Assembly (NCBI RefSeq): GCF_014641715.1
Contig: NZ_BMIG01000018.1
Location: 1-64,000 of the forward strand
Reading direction: 5' to 3'
DNA from: Polaromonas eurypsychrophila
GTDB lineage: Bacteria; Pseudomonadota; Gammaproteobacteria; Burkholderiales; Burkholderiaceae_C
Length of the DNA stretch: 64,000 nucleotides
In this document: positions 24,471 to 34,953 of the stretch, in pieces
How the letters are laid out: the number at the start of each line of letters is the position of its first letter
How positions within the stretch are numbered: position 1 is the first letter of the stretch
The notes under the pieces: generated by a model
What the model saw: only the letters and a program-made list of their open reading frames with translations
What the model was told of the DNA's origin: nothing
Databases searched by the model: none
Program-made: the position numbers and the translations under genes

Positions 24471-25451
24471 TTACTGCGGCTTGATGTTGGCATCTTTGAT
24501 CAGCTTGCCGTAGAGCGCTAGGTCGCGTTGAATGTGCCCGGCGAATTCTGCCGGGCTGTTGCCCACCAGATGGTTGCCTCCTTCGACTTCAAGGCGTTGT
24601 ATCACTTCGGGTGACTTGATGGCCTTGACCGCTTCTTGGTGCAGCCGGGCGATGATGGCCGGGTCTGTCTTGGCTGGGGCGAGCAGACCGACAAACTGGG
24701 TGATGTCAAAGCCCTTGTAACCCAGCTCCTGCATGGTCGGCACTTGTGGCAATGATTTGGCGCGTGTCGGACCTGAGACGGCGAACGGCCGCAGTTGCTT
24801 GCCCTCTATTTGTGGCGTCGACGTGATGATCGTGTCATAAGTGAACGCGAGGTGACCGCCGAGCAGGTCTGCCAATGCAGGTGCGCTGCCCTTGTAGGGA
24901 ACGTGGATCAGCTGGGTGCCGCTCATCAGCGACAGCAACTCGCCCGCCAGATGGCCACCACCACCTATGCCGGTAGAGCCGTAACTGAGCTTACCGGGTT
25001 GGGCCTTGGCCTGAGCGACCAGCGCGGAGATGCTGGCGATGGGGGAGTTGACTGGAACCACCAACACGTACTGAAAAGTCAAGATCTGACTGATGGGCAG
25101 CAGGTCCTTGATCGGGTCGTAAGGAATTTTGGTGTAGAGCACAGGGTTGATCACCAGCGGGCCGCTGGCCACGGCCAGCAGGGTGTATCCATCGGCAGGT
25201 GCCTTGGCAACGATGTCGGTGCCAATGCCGCCGTTGGCACCGCCTTTGTTGTCCACAAGGATAGGCACACCCATGTTTTCCGACATCTTCTTGGCGACCA
25301 CCCGGGCCGTAATGTCCGCATTGCCGCCGGCTGGGTAGGGAACCACCAAGCGGATCGGCTTGTTCGGATAACCTTGGGCCTGGGCCAGCGTGGCGAGTGC
25401 CATGGCGGCAACCAGCATGAGCGCACGCTGTTTAAGTTGGGATGAAATCAT
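24471..25451 (-). CDS. Bug/TctC-type periplasmic solute receptor
   Basis: The 326-residue receptor has a signal peptide ending at LATLAQAQ, then YPNKPIRLVVPYPAGGNAD and the VAKAPADGYTLL and HVPYKGSAPALADLL blocks. The ATG at 25451 is chosen because GGAG lies 6-10 bases upstream; two further in-frame ATGs lie at 25463 and 25475. Second member of the leftward operon. No TctA/TctB partners are seen in the window. Confidence 0.88.
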   Translation of the reverse strand: MISSQLKQRALMLVAAMALATLAQAQGYPNKPIRLVVPYPAGGNADITARVVAKKMSENMGVPILVDNKGGANGGIGTDIVAKAPADGYTLLAVASGPLVINPVLYTKIPYDPIKDLLPISQILTFQYVLVVPVNSPIASISALVAQAKAQPGKLSYGSTGIGGGGHLAGELLSLMSGTQLIHVPYKGSAPALADLLGGHLAFTYDTIITSTPQIEGKQLRPFAVSGPTRAKSLPQVPTMQELGYKGFDITQFVGLLAPAKTDPAIIARLHQEAVKAIKSPEVIQRLEVEGGNHLVGNSPAEFAGHIQRDLALYGKLIKDANIKPQ

Positions 25452-25507
25452 GAGGATCTCCATTTTTATAGTCAACTATCAGAAAGGGGGATTGACGCAG
25501 AGCGCCG

Positions 25508-26560
25508 TCACACAGGCGCGTTGGCTGCATGTTTGTGCAGCAAAGCCATCACGTCAGCAAGCATGTGAATGCCGTTCTCGCGTTGGTCTTTCATTTTGGC
25601 CAGCTCGATCTCGCCAGGCACCAGCACCGGCTTGCCGTCCTCGGCGGCTGGGCTGCCGTGAAGGATTGCCGCGAAGTCGTTCATGCGCTCTGTGAGCCAA
25701 GTGGTCGAGCCTAACAAGCGGGTGTTGATGAGGATGAAAAAGTGACCCAGATTCTGCGGCTCGTCAGGGGCGTCAACCCACGACTTGACGTGCGTCAGGT
25801 AGGCCGCGTTCGACAGCAAGCCGGCAAACAGATCGACCAGCAGCGCCAAGCCGTAACCCTTGTGGCCGCCAATCGGCAACAAGAAGCCGTCGAGTGCTTG
25901 CGCCGGGTCGCTGGTCGGCAAACCTTGTTTGTCAGTCGCCCAGGTGGCTGGAATGCTCTCGCCACGCTTGAACGCATTGCGAATTTTGGCTCGGGCCACC
26001 ACGCTCATGGCCATGTCTAGCAAGAAAGGTGCACCGCCGGGGTTCGGCACGCCAAAGCCTAAGGGACTATTGCCCAGACGCGCATCGGTACCGCCCCAAG
26101 GCGCAATGGTGGTGGTCGCATTGCTGCCGATGATAGACGCAAAGCCTGCCTCGGCCGCCATCAGCGAATAGGGTGAGATTGGTCCAAAGTGATTGCTGCC
26201 GCGCGCAAAAGCAATGCCAATGCCGCATTCACCGGCGACTTGCATCGCCGCTTCCAGTGCTCGCAGTCCGACCAAGGGGCCCACGCCGTTGTCGCCATCG
26301 ACCCGCACCATGGCCGGCGCCAAGCGCTCAACCTTTACCCGGGCATCTGGGTTGATGCCTTTGATCAGCAAGCGTTCACCGTAAGACTCAACCCGGCTCA
26401 GGCCGTGGGTGGACAGGCCAAACAAGTCGGCCATGATCAAAATGCGGCAAACGTCCTGGGCGTCCGCCAGCGACAAACCAAGCCCCTGAAAGGCTTTGAC
26501 GCCAAGTTGGGTGAGTTCAGATTCAGGCACCCGAAGCGGGTCATTGACACGAGTGTTCAA
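25508..26560 (-). CDS. Malate/L-lactate/ureidoglycolate dehydrogenase family (Ldh2) oxidoreductase
   Basis: The 350-residue NAD(P)-dependent dehydrogenase belongs to the Ldh2 family, which is unlike ordinary lactate dehydrogenase. Hallmarks are the LFGLSTHGLSRVESY block near residue 50, the FARGSNHFGPISPY block with the catalytic His, and GGHKGYGLALLVDL. Members oxidise malate, sulfolactate, ureidoglycolate and similar 2-hydroxy acids. It is the first gene of the leftward operon and diverges from the LysR gene at 26648, which probably regulates it. Confidence 0.88.
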   Translation of the reverse strand: MNTRVNDPLRVPESELTQLGVKAFQGLGLSLADAQDVCRILIMADLFGLSTHGLSRVESYGERLLIKGINPDARVKVERLAPAMVRVDGDNGVGPLVGLRALEAAMQVAGECGIGIAFARGSNHFGPISPYSLMAAEAGFASIIGSNATTTIAPWGGTDARLGNSPLGFGVPNPGGAPFLLDMAMSVVARAKIRNAFKRGESIPATWATDKQGLPTSDPAQALDGFLLPIGGHKGYGLALLVDLFAGLLSNAAYLTHVKSWVDAPDEPQNLGHFFILINTRLLGSTTWLTERMNDFAAILHGSPAAEDGKPVLVPGEIELAKMKDQRENGIHMLADVMALLHKHAANAPV

Positions 26561-26647
26561 AGCAGGTCTTTCATCAAAACGCCGATTATCAAAAAGTAGG
26601 TGCAGCGTGTAAAGTGCAAATATTCCATCTATTGTTGTTAAAAACGC

Positions 26648-27535
26648 ATGAATTTTGATTTGGCCGACCTTCGGGCCTTCCTTTCTGTGGCCGATATGGG
26701 CAGCTTCAAGGCCGCCTCAGCTGCCATTCATTTGTCGCAATCGGCGCTGTCACGACGCATCGACAAACTCGAAACGGCCCTCGGCGTGCTACTTTTTGAG
26801 CGCACCACGCGCAAAGTCGAACTGACCACGGTCGGGCGCAGTTTCGTACCCAAAGCGCGCAGCGTCCTCAACGAACTTGACAGCGCACTGCTAGGCATCA
26901 GTGACGTCGCCGAACGCATCTCTGGCGAAGTGACCATCGCCTGCGTACCCTCGGCCGTGGCCTATTTTTTACCGGACGTGATGCGCACCTATCACCGCCA
27001 ATATCCCGGCATCCGCATCCGTGTGATCGACGAATCGTCTTTTGACATTCTGCTCAATGTGGTGCGCGGCGAAGCCGATTTTGGGCTCACCTACATCGGC
27101 GCACAAGAAGCCGACATTGAGTTCGAGCCGGTGCTGCAAGACCCCTTCGTGGTAGCCTGTACCAAAGACCATCCGCTGGCCAAAAAAAGAAAAATCCGCT
27201 GGGATGAATTGGGCCAGCACAACTACATCACGCTCGCGCAAGGCAGCGGCAACCGGCTACTGATTGATCTGGCGCTGGCCCAAAGCAAGTCGCATCCGCG
27301 CTGGTTTTGCGAGGTTCACCACGTACCCGCCATGGTCAGCCTGATCGAGGCCGGACTCGGTGTCGGCGTTGTCCCACGCCTGGCGATGCCGCGACAAGAA
27401 CACCCGACCCTGGTCAGCATTCCGCTGTACGAGCCGGATGTGGCCCGCACGCTGGGCCTGATCAAGCGCAGAGGTCGTGAATTAACAGCCGCTGCGCGTC
27501 ACTTTTATGACCTGCTGATTCAAGCCATGAAGTAA
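26648..27535 (+). CDS. LysR-family transcriptional regulator
   Basis: The 295-residue regulator has an N-terminal winged helix-turn-helix (residues 4-63, with FKAASAAIHLSQSALSRRID, a typical LysR recognition segment) and a C-terminal effector domain (about 90-295). It is divergent from the Ldh2 gene with an 87-base A/T-rich gap, and its 3' end meets that of the second LysR gene with a two-base gap. By the usual LysR arrangement I infer that it controls the leftward operon. The effector is unknown. Confidence 0.9.
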   Translation: MNFDLADLRAFLSVADMGSFKAASAAIHLSQSALSRRIDKLETALGVLLFERTTRKVELTTVGRSFVPKARSVLNELDSALLGISDVAERISGEVTIACVPSAVAYFLPDVMRTYHRQYPGIRIRVIDESSFDILLNVVRGEADFGLTYIGAQEADIEFEPVLQDPFVVACTKDHPLAKKRKIRWDELGQHNYITLAQGSGNRLLIDLALAQSKSHPRWFCEVHHVPAMVSLIEAGLGVGVVPRLAMPRQEHPTLVSIPLYEPDVARTLGLIKRRGRELTAAARHFYDLLIQAMK

Positions 27536-27537
27536 TT

Positions 27538-28434
27538 TTATCTGCCGGCGGGACCGAGGCTTTGCGCCAGCACCCACTCACGAAAACGAACGATCTTGTC
27601 GTCGTTAGAAATCTCAAGCGGGCTGACCAAGTGGTAGCCGCCCTTTCGTCGCAGCGTATACGGATAGGGCGTCACCAACCTCCCCTGAGCCAGATCGTCT
27701 TCAACATATTTCACCTGAACCAGCGCCAAACCCAGCCCTTCGAGCAGGCATTGATACAGGATCGTGACATCCTCAAAGTACATGTCGTTCTCAGCTGGCT
27801 TGCGCGTTGCACCGACCGCCTGCAACCAGTCCTCCCACTGAATTTTCCGGCGCGAGTGCAGCATCGGCAAGGTGAGCATTTTCTCGAGCGAGCAGGGCAA
27901 TGACATTCGGGCAACAAGCCTGGGTGAAACAACCGGAATCAAGGCGTCTTCAAAGAGCAAGTCACTCCGGTTGCCATCCCACGGTCCATCGCCATAAACA
28001 ATGCCCATATCGACTTTGTCGCGCCCAAAATCCACGGCTTCAACGTGCGTCGTCAGCCGGATCTTGATGTCGCGATTTTTTTCCTGAAAATCGGAAATTC
28101 TCGGAATCAACCAGCGCACGAAGAAGGTGCCGTAACCGCGCAAATTCAGGATTTGGTGGGAGCCCGATGTCAGCAGGTCTTGCGTAGCGTGCAAGATTCG
28201 GGTGAACACAGGCCCCAACTCACCGGCGTAAACAGCACCACCTAGACTGAGCGAAACGCGCTGCCCATTGCGCTCGAACAGTGCGAAACCCAGCCACGCT
28301 TCCAGCGTCTTGATTTGATGGCTGACCGCGCTTTGCGTGATGTTCAACTCGTCGGCGGCTTTGGTAAAACTCAAATGGCGCGCCGCACATTCGAAAGCGC
28401 GCAACGAATTCAGTGGTGGCAAGGGGCTGGCCAT
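27538..28434 (-). CDS. LysR-family regulator, GcvA-like
   Basis: The 298-residue regulator opens with PLPPLNSLRAFECAARHLSF and FTKAADELNITQSAVSHQIK, close to the GcvA branch of LysR proteins. The effector domain shows the branch's WLIPRI...FQEKN pattern. The ATG at 28434 is preferred to the much longer open frame (to 28629), whose extra residues are Cys-rich and unlike the family. It diverges from the class II aldolase gene, so it probably controls the rightward operon rather than the glycine genes at 35.7-40.5 kb. Confidence 0.88.
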   Translation of the reverse strand: MASPLPPLNSLRAFECAARHLSFTKAADELNITQSAVSHQIKTLEAWLGFALFERNGQRVSLSLGGAVYAGELGPVFTRILHATQDLLTSGSHQILNLRGYGTFFVRWLIPRISDFQEKNRDIKIRLTTHVEAVDFGRDKVDMGIVYGDGPWDGNRSDLLFEDALIPVVSPRLVARMSLPCSLEKMLTLPMLHSRRKIQWEDWLQAVGATRKPAENDMYFEDVTILYQCLLEGLGLALVQVKYVEDDLAQGRLVTPYPYTLRRKGGYHLVSPLEISNDDKIVRFREWVLAQSLGPAGR

Positions 28435-28459
28435 GCAGCATCTTTCAAAGAATGGAGAA

Positions 28460-28496
28460 AAGATAAAGCCATCATTAGTTTTTCTCATGTTATCTT
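28460..28496. promoter_or_regulatory. Candidate LysR operator
   Basis: An inverted pair AAGATAA (28460-28466) / TTATCTT (28490-28496) with a 23-base A/T-rich spacer lies just upstream of the GcvA-like gene and about 145 bases before the aldolase gene. Divergent LysR pairs usually carry such dyads. The arms are short, so this is tentative. Confidence 0.35.
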
Positions 28497-28639
28497 GAAA
28501 AAAACTCTCTGTGACTTCGTTGCTTCCTACGTAAGATTCGCGTAACCCGCAGAAGCACCGGCAGACTGAAGGACGAAACCTCTCGCTGCACGTGTGTCCA
28601 CCCGCCGCTTTATCCGCTGCCTTTAACAAGAGTCACCTC

Positions 28640-29431
28640 ATGCCCAACTACGCCACCGATTTCAAGTGTGTTCGCGACGACGTCAGTCCTGAAGAATGGG
28701 CCGCGCGGGTCGAACTCGCAGCCTGCTACCGACTGGTCGACAAGTTCGGCATGACCGACCTGATCTACAACCACATCACGGCCAGCATCCCTGGCAGCAA
28801 CCACTTACTGATCAATTTGTACGGGCTTCTTTACAAAGAAATCACGGCATCGAGCCTAGCCAAAATCGACTTGGCGGGCAACATCTTGTCCAAGCCAGAC
28901 ACCGACTACGGCATCAACAAGTCGGGCTACGTGATTCACGGCGCCATCCATGAGGCGCGCTCGGATGTGCGATGCGTGATTCACACCCACAGCCGTGCCG
29001 GCATGGCAGTCGCCAGCATGGCGTGTGGGCTGCTGCCCATGACGCAAACATCCATCCGCTTTCACAACCACTTGGGCTATCACGACTTTGAAGGCCCGGC
29101 CATCAACCTCGAAGAGCGCGTGCGACTGGTGAAAGATCTCGGGCTTCACACCGCCATGATTTTACGCAACCACGGTTTGCTGACCTGCGGCCCCAGTGTG
29201 CAACAAGCGTTCAACACGATTTACCAGCTAGAAATGTCCTGCCGCGCACAAGTCGATGCAATGGCTGGCGGCACCGAACTGAATCTTCCTTCTGAGGAAG
29301 TTTTGCAGCACACTGCCCACCTCTATCAACCAGGAACGCGCCGCCCGTATGGCGAGCTTGAGTGGCCGGCCATGATCCGCTTGCTGCGGGCCGAGGCCGG
29401 TGCGTCAGGTTTTCCGCCTTTCGATGTTTGA
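28640..29431 (+). CDS. Class II aldolase/adducin-domain protein
   Basis: The 263-residue protein has the class II aldolase zinc site: HTH in VIHTHSRAG (His115, His117) and His178 in LRNHGLLTCG. The acidic residue expected at the site may lie near YKEI (Glu67). Family members cleave or epimerise phosphorylated sugars, or act as decarboxylases or aldolases on small hydroxy acids. The start at 28640 (MPNYATDF) agrees with family N-termini; a longer frame adds 16 unlikely residues. First gene of the rightward operon. Confidence 0.85.
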   Translation: MPNYATDFKCVRDDVSPEEWAARVELAACYRLVDKFGMTDLIYNHITASIPGSNHLLINLYGLLYKEITASSLAKIDLAGNILSKPDTDYGINKSGYVIHGAIHEARSDVRCVIHTHSRAGMAVASMACGLLPMTQTSIRFHNHLGYHDFEGPAINLEERVRLVKDLGLHTAMILRNHGLLTCGPSVQQAFNTIYQLEMSCRAQVDAMAGGTELNLPSEEVLQHTAHLYQPGTRRPYGELEWPAMIRLLRAEAGASGFPPFDV

Positions 29432-29479
29432 TATCTGACGCTTGATGCCGTTCGATCTATAACCTGACACCTGTAATCC

Positions 29480-30483
29480 ATGAGAAAAATAATCAACGAG
29501 ACAAACCGTAAAGCCTGGACAGGCGTCGCTGTCGTCGCACTGGGATTACTGGCCAGTAGCTGGACCCTGGCACAAAGCAGCGCTGAGGCTTATCCCAACA
29601 GGCCAGTCAAGATCATGGTCGGCTACGGCCCAGGCGGTACCGGCGACTTGACGGTGCGTTTGGTGGCACAAAAGTTGGTGGAGAAAACTGGCCAAGCCTT
29701 TGTCGTCGATAACCGGCCCAGCGCCGGCGGCATCGTCGCCTCACAAGTGGCACAACAGGCGAAGCCAGACGGTTACACACTGAACTTCATCGCGGCAGGC
29801 AACTTCGCCATGACGCCGTCGCTCTTCAAGTCGCTGCCCTTTGACCCGATCAAGGACTTTGAAATGGTCTCACTGATCGGCACCTTCGGCTTTGCCTTGG
29901 CGGTCGACAGTCAGTCAAGCATCACCGACACACGCGGGCTGATCGCCGACGCCAAAGTCAACCCGGGCAAGCTGTTCATCGGCACCATCGCGGTGGGCAG
30001 CGCACAGTATTTAGCGGCGGAAGTCTTTCGCTCCATGGCCGGCATTGAAGCGACCATCGTGCCCTACAAAACCTCGGACGACGTCGTTCGCGCACTTCGC
30101 ACAGGTGACGTGCAAGCGATCTTTGAAACCCTCGCACCCGTCATTCCGCATGCCAAAGCCGGCACGATGCGGGTCCTGGGTGTGACCGAGGCCCAGCGCT
30201 TTCCGAGCCTGCCGAATGTGCCGACGATTGCTGAAAGCGGCCTACCCAACTACGAGATTTCCGGCTGGAACGGCATTGCCGTACCGGCACGCACGCCGCG
30301 CGACGTGATCGTCAAGCTCAATGCAGAAATTAATGCCGCCGTCGTGCAACCCGATATCCGCCAAAAGTTTCTAGCGCTCGGCGTAATAGCGCGCGGCAAT
30401 ACCCCAGAGCAAATGACAGCGCTCCTGAAAAAGGACATCGCATGGTGGCGCGATGTGATGGAAAAAGCCAAGATCGCCAAGCA

Positions 30484-30487
<4 letters not shown>
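29480..30487 (+). CDS. Bug/TctC-type periplasmic solute receptor
   Basis: The 335-residue receptor has an unusually long basic n-region before the signal-peptide core (VAVVALGLLASSWTLAQ). The mature domain has YPNRPVKIMVGYGPGGTGD, KPDGYTLNFIA and the C-terminal GWNGIAVPARTP block. The stop overlaps the next gene's ATG (ATGA), so receptor and dehydrogenase are coupled. It is the third of four orphan Bug receptors in this island. Confidence 0.88.
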
Positions 30488-31458
<971 letters not shown>

Positions 31459-31524
31459 TCTGCCCACAAGGCCTGAACACCCGGCTTAAAACACCAGCAC
31501 CGATATCCAAAATGAACAGCAACC

Positions 31525-32454
31525 ATGCCACAGTCTCACCCCACTCCTTCGGCCGCCATCCACGGCGGCAGTCATCAGCCGCCACACACGGTGTTGCCCG
31601 CTGGCAGCTGCGACTGCCACACACATGTGTTCGGACCGACTGACCGCTACCCGCTGGCAACAGACCGTCAATACACGCCCGGCCAAGCGCGACTTGAAGA
31701 CATGCTGCGCCTGCACGACCAGCTGGGCATAGAACGTGTGGTCATCGTGCATCCTAGTCCTTACGGCAGCGACAACAGTTGCACCGTAGACGCTCTGCTG
31801 GCGCTCGGTGAACGCGGCCGCGGTGTGGCGGTGATCGACGAGAAGACCAGCGATGCGCAGCTGCAAGCCATGCATGACGCTGGCGTGCGCGGTGTCCGCA
31901 TCAACCTGGAAACCGATGGCATCCATGACCCGGCCTTGGCCACACGCCAGTTGCGGTGGGCGCACGAACGCGTCAAAGATCTCGGCTGGCATTTGCAAAT
32001 TTATACCAATCTGGCGGTTTTTGCGTCCCTTGAGCCAGCGCTGGACCAGCTCTCGTTGCCCGTGGTTCTGGATCATTTTTGCCGTGCGCAAGCCGCTCTC
32101 GGGCCAGCCCAAGCGCACTTTGGCAGCTTGCTGCAACGGGTACGAGAAGGCCAAGTTTGGGTCAAGCTGTCCGCGCCGCATCGTATTTCGAGCGTACCCG
32201 ACTGCGCCGACGCGGCCGCCATGGTGCAAGCCTTGATCGCGGCTAATCCTGATCGCCTGCTGTGGGGCAGCGATTGGCCGCACCCAGGCGCCGCACCGGG
32301 AAAACCACGGCAGCGCGAAGTAGTTGAAAATTTTAATCCGATCGACGATGGCAGGGCCCTTGACCGCTTAGTCGAATGGATTAACGACCCGGTCACATTG
32401 AAGAAAATACTCGCTGACAACCCGGCCAAGCTGTACGACTTCAAAACAACGTAA
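31525..32454 (+). CDS. Amidohydrolase-family lactonase, PDC-lactonase-like
   Basis: The 309-residue TIM-barrel protein begins its fold with CDCHTHVFGP (His32 and His34 as metal ligands) and has LWGSDWPHP with the conserved catalytic Asp near the end. This matches the COG3618 group, which includes 2-pyrone-4,6-dicarboxylate lactonase and galactarolactone-acting enzymes. It would open or isomerise a lactone of a di- or tricarboxylic acid. It lies between the D-hydroxyacid dehydrogenase and a Bug receptor in the rightward operon. Confidence 0.82.
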   Translation: MPQSHPTPSAAIHGGSHQPPHTVLPAGSCDCHTHVFGPTDRYPLATDRQYTPGQARLEDMLRLHDQLGIERVVIVHPSPYGSDNSCTVDALLALGERGRGVAVIDEKTSDAQLQAMHDAGVRGVRINLETDGIHDPALATRQLRWAHERVKDLGWHLQIYTNLAVFASLEPALDQLSLPVVLDHFCRAQAALGPAQAHFGSLLQRVREGQVWVKLSAPHRISSVPDCADAAAMVQALIAANPDRLLWGSDWPHPGAAPGKPRQREVVENFNPIDDGRALDRLVEWINDPVTLKKILADNPAKLYDFKTT

Positions 32455-32474
32455 ATCAAACAGGAGACAAATCC

Positions 32475-33464
32475 ATGAGCATCAACATCCCCGGCAACCG
32501 CCGACAGTTCAACCGAACGCTCGGAGCCTTGCTGGCTGCAGGCACGGCATTGCCTCTGAAGCAGGCTTTGGCACAAGAGTCGGCCAAGCCCATTCGCATC
32601 ATCGTTCCGTTTGCACCGGGTGGCAGCAACGACATCGTTGGCAGAACCATGGCGCAGCAGCTTTCGATGCGTCTGAAGCGCTCGGTCGTCGTTGAAAACG
32701 TGCCCGGTGCTGGCGGGGCCATTGGATCGGCCATGGTCGCCAGGGCCGAGCCCGACGGCAACACCTTGCTGCTGATCTCCTCGACCTTCACGATGAACGC
32801 TTCCGTCATGAAGCTCAGCTACGACCCGGTGAAGTCCTTCACGCCCGTGGCCATGCTCGGCATGGGCCCGAGCGTGATTGTGGTTGCCGCCAGCCTGCCC
32901 GTTAACTCGATCAAGGAATTGATCGATTACTCAAAGAAAAATCCAGGCAAGGTCTACTTCGGCTCGGCGGGTGTCGCCAGCTTTCAGCACTTCGCCATTG
33001 AGTTGTTCAAGCTGCGCACAGGTGCCGACCTGACCGTCGTTCAGTACAAAGGCGGCGGACCGGCTTTGATCGATCTGGCCGCCGGTCACGTTCAGGTCTC
33101 CTTGGGCAGCCTGATCCAGATGCAGTCTTACCTACGCTCCGGAAAAATCAAACTACTGAGCGTTGCCGGCTCCCGCCGTGTCGACCTCATTCCTGATGTA
33201 CCCACCCTGAAGGAAACCGGCGTCGACGTGGAAGTCAGCAACTGGTGGGGCCTGCTGGCGCCTGCTGGCACACCCATCAGTTTGGTCGACAGATTGCACC
33301 GCGAAGCCAATGCCGCGCTGGCGGAGCCGGACATGAAAAAACGCTTTGCTGGCGAAGGGGCAGATCCGATGCCGATGTCACGCCCAGAGTTTGAAAAACT
33401 CATGGCCGAAGAAACCGCTAAGTGGGCCAAAGTCGCCCGCGAAACCGGCATCAAAATCGAATAA
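32475..33464 (+). CDS. Bug/TctC-type receptor with a twin-arginine-like signal
   Basis: The 329-residue receptor has an N-terminus NRRQFNRTLGALLAAGTALP, an RR-containing signal that looks like a Tat leader, unlike the other three Bug genes. The mature domain starts KPIRIIVPFAPGGSND, with EPDGNTLLLIS and QYKGGGPALIDLAAG blocks. It lies 20 bases after the lactonase-like gene and 12 bases before the dioxygenase gene. A GGAGAC site precedes the ATG. Confidence 0.88.
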   Translation: MSINIPGNRRQFNRTLGALLAAGTALPLKQALAQESAKPIRIIVPFAPGGSNDIVGRTMAQQLSMRLKRSVVVENVPGAGGAIGSAMVARAEPDGNTLLLISSTFTMNASVMKLSYDPVKSFTPVAMLGMGPSVIVVAASLPVNSIKELIDYSKKNPGKVYFGSAGVASFQHFAIELFKLRTGADLTVVQYKGGGPALIDLAAGHVQVSLGSLIQMQSYLRSGKIKLLSVAGSRRVDLIPDVPTLKETGVDVEVSNWWGLLAPAGTPISLVDRLHREANAALAEPDMKKRFAGEGADPMPMSRPEFEKLMAEETAKWAKVARETGIKIE

Positions 33465-33476
33465 GGGAGCGCTACC

Positions 33477-34325
33477 GTGAACATGACCATACGCACGATC
33501 AATGAGATTTTCGGTGCTGAGATTTCAGGGCTTGACCTGACGCAGCCTGCCGGTGATGCCACCCGAGCCGAGCTCAACGCGCTATTTGCAAAGCATGCGG
33601 TACTGGTCTTTCGGGACCAACCCCTGACACCGCCGCAGTTCATGCAGGCTGCCGAAATTTTCGGTAGCCTGATGGATCAGCAAATCAAGCAGTTCGTGCT
33701 GCCAGACTATCCCCTGGTTGGCTGTAACTCCACTAAAGACCTGCCGCGCAAAAATGGTAAGTTGCAAGTGCGCGGCGAAAATTATCATACAGACCACTCA
33801 AACGACATCGCGCCGCCGAAGGCCACGAGCCTGATGGCGGTGCAAATTCCGTCTTACGGCGGCGACACGCAGTTTGTCGATGTGCGGCGCGCCTATGACG
33901 ATTTGTCCGATGCCCAGAAAACCACTTTGAAGAACCTGCGTTCCAAGCATGTGCACGAAAGCAGTCGCAGTCCGCGCAGCTTTTCCAAGTTGAGCCCTGA
34001 AGACATGGCAAAAATTCCGCACACCGAGCAACCGCTGGTCATCAAACACCCCATCAGCGGCAGGCCGGCACTGTACCTGAACACTGGGCGCATGGAGGGC
34101 ATCGAGGGCATGAGCGCTGACGATGGCTTTGCGTTGATTGACGAGCTCTACCAACACGCCACCCAACCTCAATATGAGTACCGCCATCAATGGCGTGTCG
34201 GTGACATGGTGATTTGGGACAACCGCAGCGTGATGCACCAGGCCAATGCTGACTACGACCCCGAAGAGTACCGCTATTTGTACCGGATCATGCTGCACGG
34301 CGACAAGCTACAGCCCTTTCTTTGA
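33477..34325 (+). CDS. TauD/TfdA-family 2-oxoglutarate dioxygenase
   Basis: The 282-residue Fe(II)/2-oxoglutarate enzyme has the facial triad HTD (His104, Asp106 in ENYHTDHSN) and His254 (NRSVMHQAN), and Arg270 (YLYRIML) to bind 2-oxoglutarate. The family hydroxylates taurine, aryloxyalkanoates and other organic acids; the substrate is unknown here. I chose the GTG at 33477 because GGGAG lies 7 bases upstream; an ATG at 33483 is the alternative. It is the last gene of the rightward operon. Confidence 0.88.
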   Translation: MNMTIRTINEIFGAEISGLDLTQPAGDATRAELNALFAKHAVLVFRDQPLTPPQFMQAAEIFGSLMDQQIKQFVLPDYPLVGCNSTKDLPRKNGKLQVRGENYHTDHSNDIAPPKATSLMAVQIPSYGGDTQFVDVRRAYDDLSDAQKTTLKNLRSKHVHESSRSPRSFSKLSPEDMAKIPHTEQPLVIKHPISGRPALYLNTGRMEGIEGMSADDGFALIDELYQHATQPQYEYRHQWRVGDMVIWDNRSVMHQANADYDPEEYRYLYRIMLHGDKLQPFL

Positions 34326-34339
34326 ATTAAAACGATTGA

Positions 34340-34942
34340 GTTCATTTACAGGCAGGGCTGTCTTATCTAAAAGGGCTTGCCCTATATGAGCGTGACATCG
34401 AGCTTACGCACAAGAAAGATTTTCATCAGTTCAGCAAGGTTTATGACAAGCAAGCCACAACATTACGCGATGTTTATGCTCAACTTGTTTCCCTCAATGA
34501 TCAAGTAGCCTACTTGGCACTCCACTACCAGTTGGTGGATAGACGTCCGCAATTGCTTGAACGCTACCGGACGCCGGAGACGGGTGACGCGCGAGCTTGG
34601 GAGCGATTTCTGAGTGCCTCACTGGCAGAGAAATCCGACAACATCAAGGCAGATGCATTGTCCAAAGAAGCCTCACAAGTGCTGACGGATTTTCGGCGAA
34701 AGAGAATCTATCTGTCTTCAGGAACTGCGGGCGAGGTTGAGCGGTTAATGAATCTATTTCTCTATGTCGGGTCTGAATTTAGAAATATCAGTTACCGCAA
34801 CCCTGACAATCTTCGACAAGTTGTTGAGCCTGAGGTCATTGAGGTGCGGAAACGGGCGCTCGAGGCAAGCCAAAATCTTTTTCCTGTATTGGAAAGTCAG
34901 TTTCGCCGACATTTGGGAGGTCCAGATGGTAAAAACAAATAG
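34340..34942 (+). pseudogene. 5'-truncated hypothetical helical protein
   Basis: An open frame runs from 34340 (after a TGA at 34337) to a stop at 34942. No ATG or GTG lies in frame before a TTG at 34514, which has no ribosome binding site. The translation upstream of that TTG is protein-like (a helical, charged stretch with ERDIELTHKKDFHQ), so the real gene probably began further upstream and was cut at about 34340. The product is rich in Arg, Glu and Leu, looks all-helical, and has no family I recognise. Base composition is lower in GC than its neighbours. Confidence 0.5.
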
Positions 34943-34953
34943 CTCCTCAGTGG

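Noticed and set aside
27538..28434. GcvA-like LysR as regulator of the gcvTHP operon
   Set aside because: Although it resembles GcvA, it diverges from the aldolase operon 7 kb away from gcvTHP, which has its own riboswitch; many non-glycine regulators share this branch.
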